A stretch of 10,970 nt of DNA from Actinomycetes bacterium (GTDB taxonomy: Bacteria > Actinomycetota > Acidimicrobiia > Acidimicrobiales > SZUA-35): the NCBI GenBank assembly GCA_024227975.1, contig JAAETV010000050.1, positions 1 through 10,970 on the forward strand. The letters run 5' to 3'. Made by a program: the position numbers and the translations under genes. Shown one piece after another: positions 6,239 through 10,970 of the stretch; within the stretch, counting starts at the first letter, position 1; the number at the start of each line of letters is the position of its first letter. Below the pieces are notes generated by a model. That model worked only from the letters and a program-made list of their open reading frames with translations, ran no database searches and was not told the DNA's origin.

Positions 6239-7717
6239 TCAGACCAGGTTGTCGACGAACTTTTCGAGTTGGCGGAGGTTGCGGACCTCGAAGGTCCCGT
6301 CGCAGTGGGCCCCATAGTCCCCGACGATCGAGTCGCCGGTGTTCCAGTAGGCCTTGGGTTCGGGATTGAGCCAGAACAACTTGCGGGCCCGGTGTTGGAT
6401 CTCCTTGGCGATCCAAGCCTGGGAGGCATGGTAGTTGTTGCGGGCGTCGCCCAGAATCATGACCGTTGTCTTGGGCCCGATCTCCTTGCCGTAGTTGTCC
6501 CAGAACACTTCGAGGGCGTGCCCATAGTCGGAGTGCCCATCGACCCACACCACGTCGGCCTCGGTGTTGACCCTGTGGATGGCCTCGGTGATGTCATCAA
6601 CGCCTTCGAAATAGTCGGTCACCTCGTCCAACCCGTCGATGAACACGAACGACCGGACGCGGCTGAACTGGCTGGAGATGGCGTAGACCAGATGCAGAGT
6701 GAACCGGGCGAAGGCGGCAACCGAGCCCGAGATGTCGGCGACCACGAAGATCTCCGGCTTGGCCGGCTTGGGATGCCGGAACCGGGGATCAGCCGGTACC
6801 CCGCCATAGCTCAGCGAATGGCGGACTGTGCTGCGGAAATCGAGCGGCCCCTTGCGCTTGTGCCGGCGCTTGCGAGCCAGACGAGCGGCCAGCTTCCTGG
6901 TCAGGGGGTAGATGGCCCGCCGCAGAGCCGTCATCTCCTCCCGGCTGGCGTGCATGAAGTCTACGTCTTCGGGCAGTGGCTTTCGAAGCGTCTTGGCCAT
7001 GGCCTCCGCTCCCCTGTCGGCAACCAGTCGACGCCTGATCTCGGCTTCGATCTCCTTGCGGAGCTTGTCGATCCTGGCCTGGAACTCGTCCTTCTCCAGC
7101 CTCTCCTCGAACGGGCTCAGCCCCTCAGGAGCATCCTGATTGGCCTGTTCCATCAGCCGTTCGAGAATCCCGTCGAGATCCAGATTCCGCAAGGTGCGAT
7201 ATAGGTAGTACGTCCCGCCAACGGGGCGGCCTGGCTCCATGCCTGCGAAGCGCTTGACTGCCTGGCGAGCGATGGCTCGCATCAGGATGTCGTCACCCTT
7301 CAACAAGGCCTGGTACAGCAATTCGGCCAGCTCCTCAGGGCTCAGGCCTTCACCACCCCCCTGACCACCATCACCGGATTGACCCTCCTCTCCCTCCTCC
7401 ATGTCGAGGTCCATGTCGCCGAAGGGATCATCATTGTCACCGTCAATGGAATACTCCTTGCCCCGAAGGGAGAAGTAGACCTCGAACAGGGTCTCGAATG
7501 TCTTCCAGTGAGCGTTGTTCTTGACCAGCGTTGCCGCCAGGGCGTACTTGAACGCCACCCGATCCTCGAGCGGGATGTGGCGAACAGCCTCAGCGGCGTC
7601 GATGTTCTCCGACAACGACACCGGCAGACCGGCCGTCCGCAGCTCCTGCACGAATCCTTCGAGCAGATCGAACAGCGGCTTGTCCGAACTAGCTTCGTTG
7701 GCTTCGATCGTGGTCAT
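6239..7717 (-). CDS. VWA domain-containing protein, CoxE-like
   Basis: A 492-aa protein with no signal peptide or membrane segment. The N-terminal half is helical, with an acidic, Gly-rich linker (about 93-124), then a charged helical region and a very basic patch (ARKRRHKRKG, 281-290). The C-terminal half is a von Willebrand A domain of the CoxE type. The metal site begins with DISGS (328-332), matching DxSxS. The later positions are HSDYG (395-399), where most families have a Thr, and LGDARNNY (422-429). Such proteins work with a MoxR-family AAA+ partner in inserting metals or assembling protein complexes. Here that partner is encoded 60 bp upstream on the same strand. No cox dehydrogenase genes are nearby, so a role in CO dehydrogenase maturation is not supported. 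The start is ATG 7715-7717, with GAGAGGGAAG just upstream. Confidence 0.88.
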   Translation of the reverse strand: MTTIEANEASSDKPLFDLLEGFVQELRTAGLPVSLSENIDAAEAVRHIPLEDRVAFKYALAATLVKNNAHWKTFETLFEVYFSLRGKEYSIDGDNDDPFGDMDLDMEEGEEGQSGDGGQGGGEGLSPEELAELLYQALLKGDDILMRAIARQAVKRFAGMEPGRPVGGTYYLYRTLRNLDLDGILERLMEQANQDAPEGLSPFEERLEKDEFQARIDKLRKEIEAEIRRRLVADRGAEAMAKTLRKPLPEDVDFMHASREEMTALRRAIYPLTRKLAARLARKRRHKRKGPLDFRSTVRHSLSYGGVPADPRFRHPKPAKPEIFVVADISGSVAAFARFTLHLVYAISSQFSRVRSFVFIDGLDEVTDYFEGVDDITEAIHRVNTEADVVWVDGHSDYGHALEVFWDNYGKEIGPKTTVMILGDARNNYHASQAWIAKEIQHRARKLFWLNPEPKAYWNTGDSIVGDYGAHCDGTFEVRNLRQLEKFVDNLV

Positions 7718-7725
7718 GGCACTTC

Positions 7726-7757
7726 CCTCTCAGAACAGCCTCTCAGAACTACCTCTC
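7726..7757. repeat. Short tandem repeat, 13-nt period, before the VWA gene
   Basis: CCTCTCAGAAC occurs at 7726-7736 and again at 7739-7749, and a third partial copy, CCTCTC, follows at 7752-7757. Read on the coding (minus) strand this gives three GAGAGG motifs 13 nt apart. The one nearest the VWA ATG serves as its Shine-Dalgarno sequence. It lies wholly within the 60-bp gap after the MoxR gene. Confidence 0.75.
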
Positions 7758-7777
7758 GGTGCCGACGGGGCTTGGCC

Positions 7778-8677
7778 TCAGGAACCGGAGTTCTCGAAGA
7801 CGGTGGCGTTGTTGGAACTGAACTCCTTGATCGCCTTGTCGATATCCGATCGATATTTCAACAAGATGTTCACGGTCTCGATTGCATCCTTCTCATCGAT
7901 GGTTTCGATCCCCAGAAGCACCAGGGTCCGCGCCCAGTCGAGAGTCTCGGACACCGACGGGCTCTTCTTCAGTTCCAGCTGACGAACTGACCGCACGATC
8001 CTGGCCACCTGATCGGCCAAGTTGTCGGAGACGTCGGGGACCTTGGTCAGCACGATCTCCTTCTCACGCTCCATGTCGGGGTAGTCGATGTGGAGGAACA
8101 AGCAGCGTCGCTTCAACGCCTCGGAGAGCTCTCGGGTGTTGTTCGAAGTCAGGAAGACCAGGGGGATCTGCTTGGCCTCGATCGTCCCTAGCTCAGGGAT
8201 CGAGACCTGGAAGTCGGACAGGATCTCCAGCAGTAGGGCCTCGGTCTCCAACTCGACCCGATCGACCTCGTCGATCAGGAGCACGACGGGATCGTCGGCC
8301 GTGATCGCTTCCAGAAGAGGACGGGGGAGGAGGAACTCGTCGGAGAAGATGTCGTCCTGGATGTCGGCCCAGGAGGCATCCTCGTCGCCCTTCTCGACCT
8401 GGATACGGAGGAGCTGCTTCTTGTAGTTCCACTCGTAGAGGGCCTTGGCCTCGTCGATTCCCTCATAGCACTGGAGCCGGATCAGTCGACAGCCCGCCAT
8501 CTCGGCGATGGACTTGGCCAACTGGGTCTTGCCGGTTCCCGCTGGCCCCTCAATGAGGACGGGCTTCTGTAGCCGATCAGCCAAGTAGGCGATGCCGGCG
8601 ATGGACTCATCGGCAAGGTAGTCGACCTTGCGCAAGCCTTCGCGCACAGCATCAACAGAGTCGAAACGGTGGGTCAT
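7778..8677 (-). CDS. MoxR-family AAA+ ATPase, CoxD-like
   Basis: A 299-aa cytoplasmic AAA+ ATPase. Walker A is GPAGTGKT (44-51). A segment typical of the MoxR/CoxD group, LQCYEGIDEAKALYEWNY, follows at 68-85. Walker B is LLIDEVDR (133-140), sensor 1 is FLTSNN (175-180), and the arginine-finger region is ALKRRC (187-192). The C-terminal lid carries SVSETLDWARTL (241-252). MoxR ATPases form rings that remodel client proteins with a VWA partner, here the gene 60 bp downstream. ATG 8675-8677 is the only possible upstream start, since an in-frame TAG lies two codons before it. There is no Shine-Dalgarno sequence, but TACGGT lies 8 nt upstream, which suggests a leaderless mRNA. The gene is divergent from the TerB-like-AAA/murJ unit. 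Confidence 0.93.
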   Translation of the reverse strand: MTHRFDSVDAVREGLRKVDYLADESIAGIAYLADRLQKPVLIEGPAGTGKTQLAKSIAEMAGCRLIRLQCYEGIDEAKALYEWNYKKQLLRIQVEKGDEDASWADIQDDIFSDEFLLPRPLLEAITADDPVVLLIDEVDRVELETEALLLEILSDFQVSIPELGTIEAKQIPLVFLTSNNTRELSEALKRRCLFLHIDYPDMEREKEIVLTKVPDVSDNLADQVARIVRSVRQLELKKSPSVSETLDWARTLVLLGIETIDEKDAIETVNILLKYRSDIDKAIKEFSSNNATVFENSGS

Positions 8678-8685
8678 AGGCCACT

Positions 8686-8716
8686 ACCGTACAAGACGAC
8701 TTGACCACCGGGTCAA
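8686..8716 (-). promoter_or_regulatory. Candidate leaderless promoter for the MoxR-VWA operon
   Basis: Read on the minus strand: TTGACC (8711-8716, 5 of 6 matches to TTGACA), a 19-nt spacer, and TACGGT (8686-8691, fits TAnnnT). Eight nt separate the -10 box from the ATG, so transcription would begin at or beside the start codon. The spacer is 2 nt longer than ideal. The -35 hexamer is one arm of the dyad at 8700-8717. Confidence 0.5.
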
Positions 8717-8717
8717 G
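8700..8717. promoter_or_regulatory. Perfect inverted repeat CTTGACC-N4-GGTCAAG between divergent AAA+ units
   Basis: Seven-bp arms with the 4-bp centre ACCG, in the 71-bp gap between the MoxR and TerB-like-AAA genes. Its centre lies near -31 for the MoxR promoter, over the -35 box, and near -40 for the other gene if both mRNAs start at their ATG. One site could therefore govern both units. The regulator is unknown. Confidence 0.5.
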
Positions 8718-8733
8718 ATGAGAGGAGTGCGAC

Positions 8734-8739
8734 TACGAT
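8734..8739 (+). promoter_or_regulatory. Candidate -10 box for the TerB-like-AAA/murJ unit
   Basis: TACGAT fits the TAnnnT pattern and ends 9 nt before the ATG at 8749. No good -35 hexamer is present at 16-18 nt upstream. A purine-rich AGAGGAG at 8721-8727 is 21 nt from the ATG, too far for a ribosome site. A leaderless start helped by a bound activator would fit, but this is inference. Confidence 0.4.
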
Positions 8740-8748
8740 CAGGCCCTC

Positions 8749-10173
8749 ATGGATCGCGGTTTGACTCGAGCTGTTCAGAGCTTCGTCGACGAGCTGGCAC
8801 CGAGCCTCGGCGCGGCTGCTAGCGGGAGCAAGGTCGACGCCGACGAGGCCCGCCAGCTCACCCTCCTCGAAGCCTTCAACCTCTGCACTGCCTTCATCGA
8901 CGTCGACGACCGACACACCGACGACGAACTATGGGCTCTGGTTGCCGCCTTCGCCCAGCATGGCCACCTGGCCGGTGTGTCCACTCCGAGATCGCTGAGG
9001 GCCAACTCCATCGTGGCCGGCAAGCAAGCCTGGCTCGACAAGCCATCAGACCTTTTCGAAACCCTGCGCCAAGCCGACCGCGTGAATCGCACTCACTACG
9101 CCCGGTCCTACTACGACGCCGCCATGACCCTGGCCCACACCGTGGCCTCCCTCGACCAGTACCCGTCCGAGATCGAGCTGAAGGCCATCGTGGCCTACCA
9201 GCGGCTCCTTCTGGCCGCGCTCCCCACACTCGAAACCGACGGTGCCCCCAAGCCGACGGCATCTACCACTGGAGGCGAAGCCGGCTCCGACACCGCCACC
9301 ACGCCAGCTGAGACCAAGGCAGAGCACGAGCAGGAGCCCCCAGAGCCGCTGGAAGACCTCCTGGCCGAGCTCGACGCTCTGATCGGCCTCGATGCGGTCA
9401 AAGAGGAGGTCAAGCTCCTGTCAGCCCTGCTGCGGGTTCAGCGCCTCCGCGCCGAGCGCGACCTGCCGGTCGTCGACAAGACCAACCACCTGATCTTCAG
9501 CGGCAACCCAGGCACCGGCAAGACGACGGTGGCCCGCCTGTTGGCCCGCATCTACCGCAGCTTGGGGGTCGTCGAGCGAGGCCATCTGGTCGAGGTCGAC
9601 CGCAGTGGCCTGGTCGCCGGCTTCGTGGGCCAGACGGCAACCCGGGTGGCCGACGTGTTCACATCGGCCGATGGCGGTGTTCTCCTCATCGACGAGGCCT
9701 ACTCCTTGACCCGAGGCGGCGAGCGAGACTTCGGGCGCGAGGCCATCGACGCCGTGGTCAAACAGGTCGAAGACCGGCGGGATTCCATGGTCGTGATCCT
9801 GGCCGGGTATCCGAAGGAGATGGCCGAGCTGGTAGCCACCAACCCCGGTTTCCAGAGCCGCTTTCCTCGCACGATCCTCTTCCCCGACTATTCCGATTCC
9901 GAGCTGGTGGCCATCTTGGAGCTCATCGCCGGCGGCGGCACATACCACCTGACCGATGAGGCAACCGAGGTGGCCGAGGCCTGGTTCGGCTCCCACTCCC
10001 GAGGCCGCGGTTTCGGCAACGGGCGTCTGGCCCGCAACCTGTTCGAAGCGGCGGTCGCCCGCCACGCCACCCGCCTGGTCGATGTCGAGACACCGACCGA
10101 CGAAGAGCTCACCACCCTCGAAGGGGTCGACATCGCCTCGGTCCCGGTGGGCAACAGGGTCACGAACTCATGA
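8749..10173 (+). CDS. CbxX/SpoVK-type AAA+ ATPase with TerB-like N-terminal region
   Basis: A 474-aa soluble protein. Residues about 1-160 are helical; the stretch at 30-70, with acidic DVDDRHTDDEL, resembles TerB-like helices, though this match is tentative. A low-complexity Thr/Ala/Glu/Pro linker runs about 162-202. The AAA+ domain follows from LIGLDAVKEEVK (211-222), with Walker A GNPGTGKT (252-259), pore loop GFVGQTA (291-297), Walker B VLLIDE (311-316), sensor LAGYP (351-355), arginine finger in GFQSRFP (367-373) and GRGFGNGRLARN (419-430). This is the CbxX/CfqX class, which includes the rubisco activase CbbX, SpoVK and EccA of type VII secretion. No rubisco or type VII genes are nearby. 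ATG 8749 is the only upstream start, because TGA lies in frame at 8719-8721. The stop overlaps the murJ start as ATGA. Its client protein is unknown. Confidence 0.87.
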   Translation: MDRGLTRAVQSFVDELAPSLGAAASGSKVDADEARQLTLLEAFNLCTAFIDVDDRHTDDELWALVAAFAQHGHLAGVSTPRSLRANSIVAGKQAWLDKPSDLFETLRQADRVNRTHYARSYYDAAMTLAHTVASLDQYPSEIELKAIVAYQRLLLAALPTLETDGAPKPTASTTGGEAGSDTATTPAETKAEHEQEPPEPLEDLLAELDALIGLDAVKEEVKLLSALLRVQRLRAERDLPVVDKTNHLIFSGNPGTGKTTVARLLARIYRSLGVVERGHLVEVDRSGLVAGFVGQTATRVADVFTSADGGVLLIDEAYSLTRGGERDFGREAIDAVVKQVEDRRDSMVVILAGYPKEMAELVATNPGFQSRFPRTILFPDYSDSELVAILELIAGGGTYHLTDEATEVAEAWFGSHSRGRGFGNGRLARNLFEAAVARHATRLVDVETPTDEELTTLEGVDIASVPVGNRVTNS

Positions 10174-10970
10174 GCAGGTCGGCACCCGGCCGCGTTCTGG
10201 CGCGGGTCGGGCTCGGAGGTGGCGGCTCGAACATGGTGGCCGCCGGGATCCTATTGTCGCGGATCGCCGGCCTGGTCCGAGAAGTCATTTTGGCGATCGC
10301 CCTGGGAGGACTTGGCGCCTCGGCCGATGCCTTCCGCTTCGCCATGCGGATCCCCAATGTGCTCCAGAACCTGCTGGGCGAGGGGGCCCTGTCGGCTTCC
10401 TTCATCCCGGTATACGCCCGCCTGGTCGAGGAGGGTGAGGAGGGCGAAGCCGATCAGCTGGCCGGCACCATCGCGGCCCTCCTGGCCGCCGTCACCCTGG
10501 TTCTGGTCGCAGCCGGGATTCTGCTGGCCGATCCCCTGGTTCGTGTCTTCACCAACTGGGAGAACGACTCTGACAAGTTCGACTTGACCGTCAGCCTGAC
10601 CAGGATCACCACCGTCGGTCTCGGCTTCCTGGTCTTGTCAGCCTGGTGCTTGGGAGTCCTCAACAGCCACCGCCACTTCTTCTTGCCCTATGTGGCGCCC
10701 GTGGTGTGGAACGGCATCCAGATCGTCGTACTTGGTGCCACCATCGTCGCCGACTGGGAACCGAACCGGGTGGCCACCGCCGCTGCGTGGGCTGTCCTGG
10801 TCGGAGGGTTCGCCCAGTTCGCCATCCAGTTCCCCCACGTCCGAAGGCTCTCACCGAAACTGTGGGCCTCCCTCCGGCGCACCAGGGATGTCGAAGACGT
10901 GATCACCCGCTTCGGGCCCGCCGTCGGCTCTCGCGGCGTCGTCCAGATCTCCAGCTTCGTCGACCTCCTC
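10170..10970 (+). CDS. murJ: Lipid II flippase MurJ/MviN, N-terminal part (3' end outside the window)
   Basis: An ATG at 10170 overlaps the previous stop (ATGA), and the frame is open to the window end, giving 267 residues. MurJ is a membrane protein of the MOP superfamily that moves lipid II across the membrane for peptidoglycan synthesis. The N-terminal signature is clear: LSRIAGLVREVILA (29-42, with R31 and R37 matching the essential R18 and R24 of E. coli MurJ), ADAFRFAMRIPN (52-63) and LLGEGALSASFIPVYA (68-83). At the site of E. coli R52 this protein has Gln (VLQNLL), as do many MurJ proteins of the RIPN-LQNL-EG type. Several membrane segments follow, for example about 99-121, 139-157 and 166-183. 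The ATGA overlap suggests translational coupling with the AAA+ gene. The C-terminal part, including any fused kinase-like domain as in mycobacteria, is not visible. Confidence 0.93.
   Translation, partial: MSRSAPGRVLARVGLGGGGSNMVAAGILLSRIAGLVREVILAIALGGLGASADAFRFAMRIPNVLQNLLGEGALSASFIPVYARLVEEGEEGEADQLAGTIAALLAAVTLVLVAAGILLADPLVRVFTNWENDSDKFDLTVSLTRITTVGLGFLVLSAWCLGVLNSHRHFFLPYVAPVVWNGIQIVVLGATIVADWEPNRVATAAAWAVLVGGFAQFAIQFPHVRRLSPKLWASLRRTRDVEDVITRFGPAVGSRGVVQISSFVDLL

Noticed and set aside
5989..6429. 146-aa minus-strand ORF across the gap between the converging genes
   Set aside because: It overlaps the ends of both the DJ-1/PfpI and VWA genes, has no ribosome site, and its composition follows the opposite strand.
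6269..7204. 311-aa plus-strand ORF antisense to the VWA gene
   Set aside because: A shadow of the GC-rich VWA reading frame; the minus strand shows DISGS and a CoxE-type domain.
6239..8677. CO dehydrogenase maturation (coxD/coxE) as the specific role of the MoxR-VWA pair
   Set aside because: No cox structural genes or other maturation genes are present, and this MoxR-VWA type is found widely without them.
9421..10065. 214-aa minus-strand ORF
   Set aside because: Antisense to the AAA+ domain with intact Walker motifs; a shadow frame.
8749..10173. CbbX rubisco activase or EccA of type VII secretion
   Set aside because: No rubisco or ESX genes are in the window; the N-terminal region does not look like EccA TPRs, and CbbX is shorter without such a region.
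1..10970. CRISPR arrays, tRNA or rRNA genes, insertion sequences, attachment sites
   Set aside because: None seen on reading; no regularly spaced repeats, transposase motifs or tRNA-like folds were recognised.

Overview
The window is about 11 kb of dense, GC-rich bacterial chromosome carrying almost only housekeeping-type genes. Three things point to Actinomycetota, most likely a deep lineage such as Acidimicrobiia: the cluster nadD – LytR_C-type membrane protein – rsfS, a class II AroG closely matching the actinobacterial enzyme, and two genes that look leaderless with TAnnnT -10 boxes. This assignment is inference; no rRNA or marker gene gives it directly. I see no insertion sequence, tRNA, rRNA, CRISPR array or phage gene.

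Layout. (1) 1-591 (+): the 3' end of leuS. (2) 607-2701 (-): a tightly packed operon read nadD, then a LytR_C protein with a degenerate LCP-like domain, then rsfS; it converges on leuS with only 15 bp between the stops. (3) 2702-3019: a 318-bp divergent intergenic region with a CRP-like dyad (GTGA-N6-TCAC) and a weak candidate promoter for the nadD operon. (4) 3020-3859 (+): a divergent RpoD/SigB-like sigma factor, followed by two hairpins, the second a 13-bp perfect stem. (5) 3993-5384 (+): class II DAHP synthase (aroG), the first enzyme of the shikimate pathway, then 5420-6115 (+), a DJ-1/PfpI-like protein with Ser at the usual nucleophile-Cys position. (6) 6239-8677 (-): a MoxR/CoxD-like AAA+ ATPase followed by a CoxE-like VWA protein. 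(7) 8749-10970 (+), divergent from group 6: a protein with a TerB-like N-terminal region and a CbxX/SpoVK-type AAA+ domain, joined by an ATGA overlap to murJ, which runs off the window.

The most interesting part is 6239-10970. Two AAA+ ATPase units, MoxR-VWA and TerB-like-AAA-MurJ, are divergently arranged around a 71-bp spacer. That spacer holds a perfect 7+7 bp dyad and a -10-like box 8 or 9 bp upstream of each ATG, with no usable Shine-Dalgarno sequence, so both units may be leaderless and co-regulated. MoxR-VWA pairs are known chaperone-like modules, and TerB/VWA/AAA combinations occur in Ter-type stress systems. Coupling such a set to the lipid II flippase MurJ suggests a possible link to cell-envelope assembly, but this is a hypothesis from gene order only.

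Other points worth a second look are the unusual start codons (TTG or possibly CTG in rsfS, TTG in the LytR_C gene, GTG in nadD and aroG), the altered regions 3 and 4.2 of the sigma factor, and a 13-nt repeat that multiplies a Shine-Dalgarno-like motif before the VWA gene.
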